Numbered from the stretch's first letter, positions 1-8,664 are shown. The stretch: DNA of 64,000 bases from Flavobacterium bernardetii (GCF_011305415.1 NZ_JAANOQ010000003.1:248001-312000); one strand, 5' to 3'. Notes: generated by a model not told the origin, from the sequence alone. Numbers and translations are program-made.

Positions 1-995
1 ATGAAAAAATAGATACTGTTTTTACTAAGAACTTCACAGCTAAAATGCCATTAGAGTTTAAAAATGGGGCTTTAAATTACGATATGAATATGTATTATGG
101 TCCAACGGATTATAAAACATTAAGTGCATACGATAAAAACTTAGACGAAATTGTATCATTAGGTTGGGGAATTTTCGGTTGGATAAATATGTTTGTTTTC
201 ATTCCTTTATTCGGATTGTTATCAGGGTTTATGTCTTACGGAATTGCAATTATTATTTTTACGATAATCATTAAAATTGCCATGTCGCCAATTACTTATA
301 AATCATTCTTGTCTCAAGCAAAAATGAAAGTATTGAAACCAGAAATTGCAGAATTGGGTGAAAAATTCAAAGACAACCCAATGAAAAAGCAACAAGAAAC
401 AATGGCCTTGTATTCTAAAGCCGGAGTAAACCCAATGGCGGGTTGTATTCCAGCATTAATTCAATTACCATTCATGTACGCTTCGTTTCAGTTTTTCCCT
501 TCTGCATTCGATTTAAGACAAAAAAGCTTCCTTTGGGCAGATGATTTATCTTCATACGATTCAATTTATAAATTACCATTTAATATTCCATTTTATGGTG
601 ATCACGTAAGTTTATTCCCGATTTTAGCGGCTATAGCGATTTTCTTCTACATGAAAATGACAACTGGAGATCAAGCCATGCAAACACCACAACAAGAAGG
701 AATGCCAGATATGGGAAAAATCATGAAAATTATGATTTATGTTTCTCCAATTATGATGTTGATTTTCTTCAATAATTACGGTTCTGGATTGAGTTTATAT
801 AACTTTATTTCTAACTTAATTACTATCGGAATCATGTTAGTAATTAAAAACTACGTAGTTGACGAGAAAAAAATCCACGCACAAATTCAAGTGAATAAAA
901 CGAAACCGAAAACGGAATCGAAATTTCAAAAGAAAATGCGTGAAATAATGGAACAGCAAGAAGCTCAAAAAGCTCTAAATCAAAAGAAAAAATAA
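1..995 (+). CDS. yidC: Membrane protein insertase YidC, C-terminal part (5' end outside window)
   Basis: Inserts and folds inner-membrane proteins, alone or with SecYEG. The frame is open from base 3 to the stop at 993-995, giving about 330 visible residues; Bacteroidota YidC is roughly 600-650 aa, so the N-terminal periplasmic domain is mostly missing and no start can be assigned. The visible part is the conserved YidC/Oxa1 core: hydrophobic segments near WINMFVFIPLFGLLSG, YGIAIIIFTIIIKIAMSPI, GCIPALIQLPFMYASFQFF, LFPILAAIAIFFYMKM and the last pair around YVSPIMMLIFF and NLITIGIMLVIKN. The motif MSPITYKSF followed by a charged cytoplasmic loop (PEIAELGEKFKDNP) is typical. The tail is very Lys/Gln-rich, as expected for ribosome contact. 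A strong hairpin terminator follows directly. Confidence 0.96.
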   Translation, partial: EKIDTVFTKNFTAKMPLEFKNGALNYDMNMYYGPTDYKTLSAYDKNLDEIVSLGWGIFGWINMFVFIPLFGLLSGFMSYGIAIIIFTIIIKIAMSPITYKSFLSQAKMKVLKPEIAELGEKFKDNPMKKQQETMALYSKAGVNPMAGCIPALIQLPFMYASFQFFPSAFDLRQKSFLWADDLSSYDSIYKLPFNIPFYGDHVSLFPILAAIAIFFYMKMTTGDQAMQTPQQEGMPDMGKIMKIMIYVSPIMMLIFFNNYGSGLSLYNFISNLITIGIMLVIKNYVVDEKKIHAQIQVNKTKPKTESKFQKKMREIMEQQEAQKALNQKKK

Positions 996-1002
996 ATTCT
1001 TT

Positions 1003-1036
1003 AAAAGCCTGTTCATTTTGTGAACAGGCTTTTTTA
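1003..1036 (+). terminator. Rho-independent terminator after yidC
   Basis: AAGCCTGTTCA and TGAACAGGCTT form a perfect stem with a five-base TTTTG loop, followed by a T run. It begins eight bases after the yidC stop and separates yidC from proC. Confidence 0.9.
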
Positions 1037-1053
1037 TTTAAATAAAATATGAA

Positions 1054-1134
1054 ATCACCATTAACAAAAAGTTTGCGTAAGCAAACACCAATAAATAAAA
1101 AGGTGATAACATAACTTGTCCCGATAATTCGGGA
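1054..1134 (+). other. Possible structured leader upstream of proC
   Basis: Three complementary pairs are nested or consecutive: ATCACC (1054-1059) with GGTGAT (1102-1107); inside it GTTTGC-GTAA-GCAAAC (1071-1086), whose GTAA loop has the GNRA form; then TCCCGA-TAAT-TCGGGA (1119-1134), about 30 bases before the proC start. It matches no riboswitch class I recognise and could be a dispersed repeat or chance in AT-rich DNA. Confidence 0.3.
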
Positions 1135-1164
1135 TATGACCACTAAAAAATATATTTTACATAT

Positions 1165-1977
1165 ATGAAAATAGCAATAATTGGTTTTGGAAATATGGGA
1201 CAAACGTACGCAAGTAGTTTTGTCAGTTCAGGTTTTATTAAATCGGAAGATATTTTTGTATTGACACGAGATTTGTCTAAAATTTCAAACAAATACAATA
1301 TTCCCAACGAGAATTTTTTTACAGAAATCAGCGCGTCATTTTTGTCGGTTGATATCGTAATTATTGCCGTAAAACCCCAAGATTTTGAAAATTTATGTTT
1401 TCAAATTAAAGATTTCATTACAGAAAACCATTTGATTTTATCAGTAATGGCAGGAATTTCAATTGAAAATATTTCAGAAAAATTACAAGTCAAAAAAGTC
1501 ATTCGTTCTATGCCTAATATTCCGACTCAAATCGGACAAGGAATGACGGTTTTTACAGCTTCTCAAGAAGTAGATAGAAAGGATTTATTCATCATTCAGA
1601 ATCTAATTAATACCACAGGAAAATCGTTGTTTATTGAAAATGAAGAAATGATAAATGCAGCAACTGCCATTTCTGGAAGCGGTCCGGCTTATGTATATTA
1701 TTTTATGAATGCGATGGTGGATTCAGCCGTAAATTTAGGTTTTACCAAATCGGAAGCAGAGTTTTTGGTGCAACAGACTTTTTTAGGGTCTACACAATTG
1801 CAAAACAGAAGTAATTTATCAAATTTAGAGTGGATTGAGAAAGTAGCATCTAAAGGCGGAACAACTGAAGCTGCTTTAAATGTGTTTTATTCACACGATT
1901 TAAATTCGAAAATAAACGAAGGAATTATCCAAGCGAATGCAAGAGCAAAAGAACTTGGCAAAGTAATTGATAAATAA
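1165..1977 (+). CDS. proC: Pyrroline-5-carboxylate reductase
   Basis: Catalyses the last step of proline biosynthesis, reducing 1-pyrroline-5-carboxylate to proline with NAD(P)H in the cytoplasm. The 270 aa length is standard. The N-terminal Rossmann motif GFGNMG lies at residues 7-12, the strand KPQDFENL matches the AVKPQ region of the family, and the C-terminal dimerisation domain carries the signature ATAISGSGPAYVYYFMNA, followed by the late motif KGGTTEAALN. The ATG at 1165 begins directly with the first beta strand, so the start is secure. It stands alone between a terminator-bounded yidC and a secreted-protein gene, with a possible folded leader upstream. Confidence 0.97.
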   Translation: MKIAIIGFGNMGQTYASSFVSSGFIKSEDIFVLTRDLSKISNKYNIPNENFFTEISASFLSVDIVIIAVKPQDFENLCFQIKDFITENHLILSVMAGISIENISEKLQVKKVIRSMPNIPTQIGQGMTVFTASQEVDRKDLFIIQNLINTTGKSLFIENEEMINAATAISGSGPAYVYYFMNAMVDSAVNLGFTKSEAEFLVQQTFLGSTQLQNRSNLSNLEWIEKVASKGGTTEAALNVFYSHDLNSKINEGIIQANARAKELGKVIDK

Positions 1978-2056
1978 ATATTATTATATACTTTTACCAA
2001 GCAATTTTTTTAAGATTTTAACGTTAGAAAAAGAGAAGAAAAACAACAAAAAACAT

Positions 2057-2833
2057 ATGAAAAAGATAGTATTTATTGCCTTTTTAGCGATTTCAAATTT
2101 TATTTCAGCACAAGATAAATTAAATCAATTTGATGATAAAGGTTTACGTCATGGACTTTGGAAAGGATATCACGACGAAAGTAAACGTCCGCGTTATGAA
2201 GGAACTTTCGACCACGGAAAAGAAACAGGAACTTTTAATTATTTCGATGATACAAAAGCAGGAACTGTAATTGCAACACGTGATTTTTCAAAAGGTGACG
2301 GTTCGTGTTACACGATTTTTTTCGACCAAAAAAATAATAAAGTCAGCGAAGGTTTAGTAAAAAACAAACTTTTCGAAGGACAATGGAAATATTATCATAA
2401 AGAATCAAAAGACATTATGACCCTTGAGAATTACAAAAATGGAAAGTTAAATGGTCCAAAAAAAGTGTTTTACAAGGAAAATGAATTGGCTGAAGAAGTT
2501 AATTATGTAGATGGAAAGAAAAACGGAATAGGTAAGACTTTCGGTGAAAACGGAAAACAAATTCATCAGCATACTTTTGTAAATGATGTTTTTGAAGGAA
2601 AAGCCATTTACTTTAATGTTAGTGGGAAAAAAATGTACGAAGGCGAATATAAAAATAATTCGAAAATTGGTACATGGAAATTTTACGAAAATGACAAAGT
2701 TGTAAAACAAGTTAAAGCAGAAAAATTCTCAAAAGAATTAATCAAATTCGAAGAAAAATTAGCTAAAAAAGCTGCAAAAAACAAACCAGTTGAACAAACT
2801 GTAGAAGAGAAAAAAGTAGAGGAGAAAAAATAA
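2057..2833 (+). CDS. Secreted YwqK/MORN-repeat-like protein
   Basis: Function unknown. The frame is open upstream to 1967, but ATG 2057 gives a clean signal peptide ([19 protein letters not shown]), so that start is chosen (258 aa). The mature part consists of recurring units of the MORN/YwqK kind: [82 protein letters not shown]. Such proteins are often called 'toxin-antitoxin system YwqK family antitoxin', but nothing here suggests a toxin partner and export argues against it. The C-terminus is a low-complexity Lys/Glu tail. The stop overlaps the mnmA start by one base (TAATG), so the two are probably translationally coupled, an arrangement I have the impression is common in flavobacteria (recollection). 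Confidence 0.8.
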   Translation: MKKIVFIAFLAISNFISAQDKLNQFDDKGLRHGLWKGYHDESKRPRYEGTFDHGKETGTFNYFDDTKAGTVIATRDFSKGDGSCYTIFFDQKNNKVSEGLVKNKLFEGQWKYYHKESKDIMTLENYKNGKLNGPKKVFYKENELAEEVNYVDGKKNGIGKTFGENGKQIHQHTFVNDVFEGKAIYFNVSGKKMYEGEYKNNSKIGTWKFYENDKVVKQVKAEKFSKELIKFEEKLAKKAAKNKPVEQTVEEKKVEEKK

Positions 2834-4020
2834 TGAAGCGAGTAGTAGTAGGACTTTCCGGAGGTGTAGATTCAAGCGTTGCAGCCTATCTTTTAAAAGA
2901 ACAAGGTTATGAAGTGATTGGGCTTTTTATGAAAAATTGGCACGATGATTCGGTTACTATTTCAAACGAATGTCCGTGGTTAGAAGATAGTAATGACGCG
3001 TTATTAGTAGCAGAAAAATTAGGTATTCCTTTTCAAACGGTTGATTTATCTGAGCAATATCAGGAAAAAATCGTCGATTATATGTTTAAAGAATACGAAA
3101 ACGGAAGAACGCCAAATCCTGATGTATTATGCAATAGAGAAATTAAGTTCGATGTTTTCATGAAAATTGCGGTTTCACTTGGTGCTGATTATGTTGCGAC
3201 CGGACATTATTGTCGTAAAAACACAATTGAAGTTGACGGAAAAGAAGTACACCAATTATTAGCTGGAAAAGACGATAACAAAGATCAATCGTATTTTTTA
3301 TGCCAATTATCGCAAGATCAATTAGCAAAAGCGTTGTTTCCAATTGGTGAATTAACCAAACCAGAAGTAAGAGAAATTGCCACTCAAATGGAATTAGTAA
3401 CTGCTGAGAAAAAAGATTCTCAAGGTTTATGTTTCATCGGAAAAGTGCGTTTGCCAGAGTTTCTACAACAAAAATTACAACCAAAAGAAGGTTTAATTAT
3501 TGAAATTCCAGCAAATACTCAAATATATCTTAACCCAAAACCTCGTTTCGAAAATTTAGAAGCTGAATTGGCTTTCGAATCTCAAAATAAAGAGTATTCT
3601 GACGCAAACGGAATTGTTAAAGGTAAGCATCAAGGTGCGCATTATTTCACAAACGGACAACGTCGTGGACTTAATGTTGGTGGGACAAAAGAAGGTTTGT
3701 TTGTCATTCAAACCGATGTCATAAATAATATTATTTACGTTGGAGAAGGAGCAAACCATCCTGGATTATTCAAAAATACTTTATTTGTGAAAGTTGATGA
3801 AGTACATTGGATTCGTCAAGATTTAAAATTAGCTGTTGGTGAGACAACTGAAGTAATGGCGCGAATTAGATACCGTCAACCTTTGCAAAAAGCTATTTTA
3901 CATCAATTTGAAAGCGGTATGTATGTGCAATTCGATAATCCGCAATCTGCCATTACTGAAGGACAATTTGTAGCTTGGTATATGGATGATGAATTGCAGG
4001 GAAGTGGTGTGATTTCTTAA
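2833..4020 (+). CDS. mnmA: tRNA 2-thiouridine(34) synthase MnmA
   Basis: Thiolates U34 in the wobble position of Lys, Glu and Gln tRNAs, using sulfur relayed from a cysteine desulfurase and ATP to activate the base. The PP-loop SGGVDSS is at residues 9-15. The two catalytic cysteines fall at Cys100 ([12 protein letters not shown]) and Cys200 (DSQGLCFIG), and the ATGHYCR motif is present. The C-terminal beta-barrel region contains [12 protein letters not shown] and ARIRYRQP. At 395 aa it is of usual length for Bacteroidota. It overlaps the upstream secreted-protein gene by one base. Confidence 0.97.
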   Translation: MKRVVVGLSGGVDSSVAAYLLKEQGYEVIGLFMKNWHDDSVTISNECPWLEDSNDALLVAEKLGIPFQTVDLSEQYQEKIVDYMFKEYENGRTPNPDVLCNREIKFDVFMKIAVSLGADYVATGHYCRKNTIEVDGKEVHQLLAGKDDNKDQSYFLCQLSQDQLAKALFPIGELTKPEVREIATQMELVTAEKKDSQGLCFIGKVRLPEFLQQKLQPKEGLIIEIPANTQIYLNPKPRFENLEAELAFESQNKEYSDANGIVKGKHQGAHYFTNGQRRGLNVGGTKEGLFVIQTDVINNIIYVGEGANHPGLFKNTLFVKVDEVHWIRQDLKLAVGETTEVMARIRYRQPLQKAILHQFESGMYVQFDNPQSAITEGQFVAWYMDDELQGSGVIS

Positions 4021-4032
4021 TTAGAAATTTAT

Positions 4033-4040
4033 TATATTTG
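4033..4040 (+). promoter_or_regulatory. Candidate -7 box upstream of the S8 peptidase gene
   Basis: TATATTTG fits the Bacteroidota -7 consensus TAnnTTTG and lies 16 bases before the ATG. No TTG at the expected -33 distance is seen, so this is a half-match. Confidence 0.45.
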
Positions 4041-4056
4041 GTAAAACTTTGTTGAT

Positions 4057-5673
4057 ATGAAAAAACTATACTTTTTACTGATCATAGTAGTAGCCAATTT
4101 TGGATACGCACAAATTGAAGATGCTTGGGTATATTTTAATGATAAGCCAAGTTCTGCAACTTTTCTTTCAAACCCACTGACAATGCTAACGCAACGTTCT
4201 TTGGACAGAAGAACAGCTCAAAATATTTCACTAGATATTACAGATGTTCCTGTAGAACAAACGTACATTGCTCAAATTTCAGCCGCTACCGGAGTTACGG
4301 TTATGGCCAAATCAAAATGGTTAAATGCCTTACATATTCGTGGTACACAAACTGATATTCAAGCATTAACGGCTTTAAGTTTTGTGAATAATGTAAAATT
4401 TGCCAATCATTCTTTAAATCCGGGTGGAAAATTTTCTCAAACTCCAAAAGCGATTAAGCCAGTAAACAAACAATATGATGTTCAAGTAAACTACAATTAT
4501 GGTGGTTCTCAAAATCAAATTGAAATGTTGAATGGCCATTTATTACATCAACAAAATTTTACAGGTCAAGGAAAAATTATTGCCGTTTTAGATTCAGGTT
4601 TTACAGGAGTTAACACAGTAGCACCGTTTCAAAACTTAATCACAAACAATCAAATTTTAGGTGGATATAATTTCCCTGATGCAAATACAAATTATTTCTT
4701 CAGACATAATCACGGAACAAATGTATTGTCTACAATGGGTGGTTTTGCTGACGGACAATTAGTAGGAACGGCTCCAAGTGCACAATATTATTTATTTATT
4801 ACCGAAGATGTGAATTCAGAAAATCCAGTAGAAGAATCATATTGGGTTGAGGCAGCCGAATTAGCAGATTATTATGGAGTGGATGTAATTAATTCTTCTT
4901 TAGGCTATTTCGCTTATGATAATACAGCCTATTCGCATCAATATGATGACATGATTGGTAACAAAACTTTCGCTTCTCGAGGTGTAAATATGGCATTTAA
5001 TAAAGGAATTGTTGTAGTAATAAGTGCTGGAAATTCTGGTGCTACTTCAGACCCACATATTGCAACTCCAGCTGATGCAATTGGTGCTTTAACAATTGGA
5101 GCTGTAAATAGTTTAGAAGCATATGCTAGTTTTAGTTCCATCGGACCTTCTTTTGATGGAAGAATTAAACCTGATGTTTGCGCAAAAGGATTGCAAACCA
5201 CAGTTAGTTCTACAACTGGTACCATAACAACTTCAAGTGGAACGTCATTTTCAAGTCCAGTTATGGCCGGAATGGTGGCTACTTTTTGGTCTGCAGTGCC
5301 AAATTTAACTGCACAACAAGTTGTTAATTTTATAAAGCAATCTGCTGATAATTATAACGCGCCAACCACTCAAAAAGGATACGGAATTCCAGATTTTCAA
5401 TTGGCTTTAACGAACGCGTTAAATTTAGAAGAAGTTTCATCAAATAAGAGTTTTGTAGTGTATCCAAATCCAGCCGAAAATCAAATCACTTTTCAATTGG
5501 AAAATAAACAAAAAGGGATCCTTTATTTATACGATGTTTTAGGTCAAAATATACTAACAAAAGAAATTTCAGAGAACAATAATGCAATTGACATCCAAAA
5601 TTTGTCAAACGGCGTTTATTATTATAATTTTGAATCGAATAAAGTATTTAAAGGAAAAATAATAAAAAAATAA
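4057..5673 (+). CDS. Secreted subtilisin-like (S8) serine peptidase with T9SS sorting domain
   Basis: Predicted extracellular protease exported by Sec and then the type IX secretion system. MKKLYFLLIIVVANFGYAQ is the signal peptide. The catalytic triad is complete: Asp179 in AVLDSGFTG, His219 in HNHGTNV and Ser397 in SSGTSFSSPVMAG; the oxyanion Asn lies in VISAGNSG. Residues about 20-130 look like an inhibitor I9-type propeptide. The last ~75 residues form a T9SS type A sorting domain (VVYPNPAENQITF ... YLYDVLGQNI ... LSNGVYYYNF ... KGKIIKK), so the mature enzyme should be released or anchored by the T9SS sortase. 538 aa is typical for flavobacterial members. It probably has its own promoter and is followed by a dispersed-repeat region. 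Confidence 0.94.
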   Translation: MKKLYFLLIIVVANFGYAQIEDAWVYFNDKPSSATFLSNPLTMLTQRSLDRRTAQNISLDITDVPVEQTYIAQISAATGVTVMAKSKWLNALHIRGTQTDIQALTALSFVNNVKFANHSLNPGGKFSQTPKAIKPVNKQYDVQVNYNYGGSQNQIEMLNGHLLHQQNFTGQGKIIAVLDSGFTGVNTVAPFQNLITNNQILGGYNFPDANTNYFFRHNHGTNVLSTMGGFADGQLVGTAPSAQYYLFITEDVNSENPVEESYWVEAAELADYYGVDVINSSLGYFAYDNTAYSHQYDDMIGNKTFASRGVNMAFNKGIVVVISAGNSGATSDPHIATPADAIGALTIGAVNSLEAYASFSSIGPSFDGRIKPDVCAKGLQTTVSSTTGTITTSSGTSFSSPVMAGMVATFWSAVPNLTAQQVVNFIKQSADNYNAPTTQKGYGIPDFQLALTNALNLEEVSSNKSFVVYPNPAENQITFQLENKQKGILYLYDVLGQNILTKEISENNNAIDIQNLSNGVYYYNFESNKVFKGKIIKK

Positions 5674-5676
5674 TTT

Positions 5677-5779
5677 GGGCGTTACCACAAGGGTCGGGCT
5701 TTTCGCTATATTTTTTTAAAAATTGCCTTCGAGTGCCTCAGGCAGCTTTTAAAAAAGATGCCGCTACAATCCCTAACGC
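5677..5779 (+). repeat. 103-bp dispersed intergenic element with GCGTTA/TAACGC ends
   Basis: The element is bounded by the inverted hexamers GCGTTA (5679-5684) and TAACGC (5774-5779), with subterminal GGGTCGGGCTTTTCGCTATA on the left and GATGCCGCTACAATCCC on the right. Its middle holds a palindromic core TTGCCTTCGAGTGCCTCAGG that recurs, inverted and slightly changed, at 21086-21121. It follows the peptidase stop immediately and may serve as its terminator. I recall similar blocks in other flavobacterial intergenic regions (recollection, not searched). Confidence 0.6.
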
Positions 5780-5784
5780 AAAAC

Positions 5785-5840
5785 AAAAGAGCCAAGTAAA
5801 AAGAGTCAAGTAAAAAGTAAAAAGAGCCAAGTAAAAAGTT
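5785..5840 (+). repeat. A-rich satellite, AGAGCCAAGTAAAAA units
   Basis: Three imperfect copies of AGAGCCAAGTAAAAA, one with GTC for GCC, in tandem. The same unit occurs at 35990-36026 and 38331-38376. Confidence 0.65.
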
Positions 5841-5884
5841 AATAGGTTTTTTAGAAAGAATAATATTTAAATAAAATCGGCGTT

Positions 5885-5912
5885 TATCTGTTTAATCCGT
5901 TAAATCCGTGTA
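5885..5912 (+). repeat. Short dispersed phrase (ATCTGTTTAATCCGTTAAATC)
   Basis: A tandem-like phrase of TAATCCGT/AAATCCGT units ending just before the next start codon. A related phrase, AATCTGTTCAATCTGTGT, is found upstream of gpsA at 37239-37260. Confidence 0.4.
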
Positions 5913-5920
5913 CCAATAAA

Positions 5921-6865
5921 ATGAATAGAATTAAAAAATTATTTAGCATAAAATATCCAATTATTCAAGGAGGAATGATTTGGAATAGTGGTTATAAATT
6001 AGCAAGCGCAGTCAGTAATGCTGGCGGATTAGGACTTATTGGTGCAGGTTCCATGTATCCAGAAGTATTAAGAGAACACATTCAAAAATGTAAAAAAGCT
6101 ACCACAAAACCTTTTGGTGTTAACGTTCCCATGTTATATCCTAATGTGGAAGAAATCATGAAAATTATCGTAGAGGAAGGCGTGAAAATTGTCTTCACTT
6201 CAGCAGGAAATCCAAAAACATGGACGCCTTTCTTAAAAGAAAATGGAATAACAGTAGTTCATGTCGTGAGTAGTTCTAAATTCGCATTAAAAGCACAAGA
6301 AGCTGGTGTAGATGCAGTTGTTGCTGAGGGTTTTGAAGCGGGCGGACACAACGGTCGTGAAGAAACTACTACATTGACATTAATCCCAATGGTTAAAGAA
6401 AATATTACAATTCCATTAATCGCAGCGGGTGGAATCGCTACAGGAAAAGGAATGTTAGCCGCAATGGTTTTAGGCGCAGATGGTGTACAAATGGGAAGCC
6501 GTTTTGCAGCTTCAACAGAATCTAGCGCGCATATCGATTTTAAGAAAACTATTTTAGAAACACAAGAAGGCGAAACGTTGGTAACTTTGAAAGAATTAGC
6601 ACCTGTTCGTTTAATTAAAAATAAGTTTTTTAATGATGTTCAAGAAGCTTACGCGAATTGCGCTTCAACAGAAGATTTGAAAACTTTATTAGGCAGAGCA
6701 AGAGCAAAACGCGGCATGTTTGAAGGTGATTTAGTAGAAGGCGAATTAGAAATTGGACAAATTGCAGGATTAATTCACGATATTTTACCAGTGGAAACCA
6801 TAATTGGCAATGTTATTGCTGAGTTCAATTCGGCAAAAGTTGCTATAAATGAAATTCAATTTTAA
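5921..6865 (+). CDS. NAD(P)H-dependent flavin oxidoreductase / nitronate monooxygenase-like
   Basis: FMN-dependent TIM-barrel enzyme of the nitronate monooxygenase (2-nitropropane dioxygenase) / FabK family. Seen: YPIIQGGM at residues 12-19 (FMN phosphate-binding start), SNAGGLGLIGAG, the catalytic-type His143 in EAGGHNG, PLIAAGGIATGKG and ADGVQMGSRF, which binds the FMN phosphate. At 314 aa it has usual length. The family oxidises toxic alkyl nitronates or, in FabK, reduces enoyl-ACP. Because a FabV enoyl reductase is encoded at 55444-56634, a FabK role is not required, but the sequence alone does not settle it. It is the first gene of a three-gene run with a small secreted protein and pabB; the functional link is unclear. 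Confidence 0.88.
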   Translation: MNRIKKLFSIKYPIIQGGMIWNSGYKLASAVSNAGGLGLIGAGSMYPEVLREHIQKCKKATTKPFGVNVPMLYPNVEEIMKIIVEEGVKIVFTSAGNPKTWTPFLKENGITVVHVVSSSKFALKAQEAGVDAVVAEGFEAGGHNGREETTTLTLIPMVKENITIPLIAAGGIATGKGMLAAMVLGADGVQMGSRFAASTESSAHIDFKKTILETQEGETLVTLKELAPVRLIKNKFFNDVQEAYANCASTEDLKTLLGRARAKRGMFEGDLVEGELEIGQIAGLIHDILPVETIIGNVIAEFNSAKVAINEIQF

Positions 6866-6877
6866 TAATAAAGAAAA

Positions 6878-7291
6878 ATGAAAAAATTAGTTGCCATCTT
6901 ATTTTTTGGTTTGTGTGCACAATTAGGATTTTCTCAAACCTATCAATTTAAAACCGTTAATTTTTCTGTTTCTCAAAAAACTGAAAAAGGAACTTGGACA
7001 AAATGGTCAAAAGTGCAACCTACAGAATTGTTAATCAATTTAGATAGAGATAAACATCGTTTTGTAGTTCATTCAGAAATTATTCAACTTTATAGTATTG
7101 TTAAATATGAAGATAAAGTAGAAAACGAAACCGGAACTTCAAACAAATATTTTTGTGTAGATAATGTGGGTTTAGAAACAGTTATTACAATCGTATCTCC
7201 AAAAGATGCAGGAAGTAGTAAACAAATTTACATTGCTAACGAAGAAATGATCATTGAATACGACTTAATTTATTTAGGCGAAAAAAAATAA
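6878..7291 (+). CDS. Small secreted protein of unknown function
   Basis: A 137-aa protein with signal peptide MKKLVAILFFGLCAQLGFSQ and a mature domain of about 117 residues that I do not recognise. The mature part is rich in alternating hydrophobic and polar residues (FKTVNFSVSQK, RFVVHSEIIQLYSIVKYE), suggesting a small beta-sandwich in the periplasm. One cysteine (YFCVDNV) is present, so no disulfide is expected. The gene begins 12 bases after the flavin oxidoreductase stop and ends three bases before the pabB start, so the three are probably co-transcribed. Confidence 0.75.
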   Translation: MKKLVAILFFGLCAQLGFSQTYQFKTVNFSVSQKTEKGTWTKWSKVQPTELLINLDRDKHRFVVHSEIIQLYSIVKYEDKVENETGTSNKYFCVDNVGLETVITIVSPKDAGSSKQIYIANEEMIIEYDLIYLGEKK

Positions 7292-7294
7292 TTC

Positions 7295-8605
7295 TTGCGT
7301 ACAAATATTTCAAAATATATCCACAATGTTGCTCTTTTTAAAGAGCAACTTTTGTATTGGAGCAATCAGTTCCGAGAAGTTGTTGTTTTAGATAGTAATA
7401 TCGAAAACAATGAAAATCAGTTATATAAATCTTACGATTTAGTTGTGGCTGTTGAAGCTTTTACTTCTATTCAAACAGATTATGAAAAAGCTTTCGAAGA
7501 TGTGTATCAATACCAATCCAAAGCAAACGATTGGTTATTTGGTTATTTATCTTACGATTTAAAAAACGACGTAGAACATCTAAAATCTCAAAATTTTGAT
7601 GGCTTACAATTTCCTGATTTATACTTTTTTCAACCTAAAAAAATCTTCTTACTAAAAGGAGATACAGTTGAAATTCAATATTTGAACATGTGTGATGATG
7701 AAGTGGAATCTGATTTTGAAGAAATTACTCAAAGTCAAATGTCAAACGTCAAAAGTCAAAAGTTACCAATAAATATCCAACAACGAATTTCCAAAGAAAA
7801 TTACCTTAAAAAAACAGAAAAAATGTTAGCTCACATTCATCGTGGCGACATTTATGAAGCTAATTTTTGTATGGAATTTTTTGCTGAAGATGCGAATATA
7901 GAACCAGTTGACATTTATCAGAAATTGAATGAAATCTCAGCTTCACCATTTGCGGTTTATTTCAAGAAAAATCAGCATTATTTACTTTCGGCTTCACCAG
8001 AACGTTATTTAAAAAAGGAAGACGAAAAAGTGATTTCGCAACCTATCAAAGGAACTGCGAAACGCAATTTGGATATTGAATTAGACGAACAAAGCAAAAT
8101 TGATCTTCAAAATAATCCAAAAGAACGTTCTGAAAATATCATGATTGTCGATTTGGTTCGAAACGATTTGTCTCATACTGCAACAAAAGGTTCAGTAGAA
8201 GTGGAAGAATTATGCGAAATTTATACATTTAAGCAAGTCCACCAAATGATTTCAACCATTGTTTCCAATGTAGAACACACGACTTCACCAATTGAAATTT
8301 TACGCACGACTTTCCCAATGGGAAGTATGACAGGCGCTCCAAAGATTTCTGCCATGCAAATAATTGAAGAATTGGAAGAAACCAAACGCGGTTTATACAG
8401 CGGAGCCGTTGGCTATTTTACACCAACAGGAAATTTCGATTTCAATGTGGTCATTCGAAGTATTCTGTATAATTCGGAAAATAAATATCTGAGTTTTTCT
8501 GTCGGAAGTGCCATTACTTCGGAAGCCATTCCTGAAAAGGAATATGAAGAATGCTTACTGAAAGCCAAAGCAATGTTTGAGGTTTTGGTGAAAAGGCATA
8601 AGTGA
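7295..8605 (+). CDS. pabB: Aminodeoxychorismate synthase component I (TTG start)
   Basis: Makes 4-amino-4-deoxychorismate from chorismate and ammonia for folate biosynthesis. The chorismate-binding domain is clear: QPIKGTAKR, NPKERSENIMIVDLVRNDL, TFPMGSMTGAPKISAMQII and GLYSGAVGYF. The only start that keeps the N-terminal region (VALFKEQLLYWSNQFREVV) is TTG at 7295; the first internal ATG lies over 100 codons in. At residues ~148-157 a run QSQMSNVKSQK is encoded by imperfect GTCAAAAGTCAAA-type repeats, the same kind of phrase that fills intergenic DNA, apparently tolerated in the linker before the catalytic domain. The last codons (VKRHK) are also formed by the first copy of the AAAAGGCATAAGTG satellite that follows. 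Confidence 0.93.
   Translation: MRTNISKYIHNVALFKEQLLYWSNQFREVVVLDSNIENNENQLYKSYDLVVAVEAFTSIQTDYEKAFEDVYQYQSKANDWLFGYLSYDLKNDVEHLKSQNFDGLQFPDLYFFQPKKIFLLKGDTVEIQYLNMCDDEVESDFEEITQSQMSNVKSQKLPINIQQRISKENYLKKTEKMLAHIHRGDIYEANFCMEFFAEDANIEPVDIYQKLNEISASPFAVYFKKNQHYLLSASPERYLKKEDEKVISQPIKGTAKRNLDIELDEQSKIDLQNNPKERSENIMIVDLVRNDLSHTATKGSVEVEELCEIYTFKQVHQMISTIVSNVEHTTSPIEILRTTFPMGSMTGAPKISAMQIIEELEETKRGLYSGAVGYFTPTGNFDFNVVIRSILYNSENKYLSFSVGSAITSEAIPEKEYEECLLKAKAMFEVLVKRHK
7731..7766 (+). repeat. In-frame GTCAAAAGTCAAA satellite inside pabB
   Basis: Five imperfect units (AGTCAAATG, TCAAACG, TCAAAAG, TCAAAAG) run in tandem inside the pabB reading frame. They encode a polar linker and preserve the frame. 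Confidence 0.6.
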
Positions 8606-8664
8606 ATAGGCAAAAGGCATAAGTGAAAAGGCATAAGGTATAACTAGTAAGGCATAAGAAAAAA
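8591..8664 (+). repeat. AAAAGGCATAAG satellite after pabB
   Basis: Four imperfect copies of AAAAGGCATAAGTGA. The first encodes the end of pabB including its TGA stop. They form the left flank of the four-helix-bundle gene. Confidence 0.65.

Noticed and set aside
844..1203. 119-codon reading frame on the minus strand across the yidC end and proC leader
   Set aside because: It is antisense to two conserved genes and runs through the yidC terminator; composition is that of reversed coding sequence.
1967..2056. Extended start of the YwqK-like protein at 1967
   Set aside because: The extra 30 residues overlap the end of proC and hide a clean signal peptide that starts at 2057.
5785..5840. CRISPR or tRNA-like structure in the A-rich satellites
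   Set aside because: Units are 7-15 bases, imperfect and without regular spacers; no cloverleaf can be drawn.
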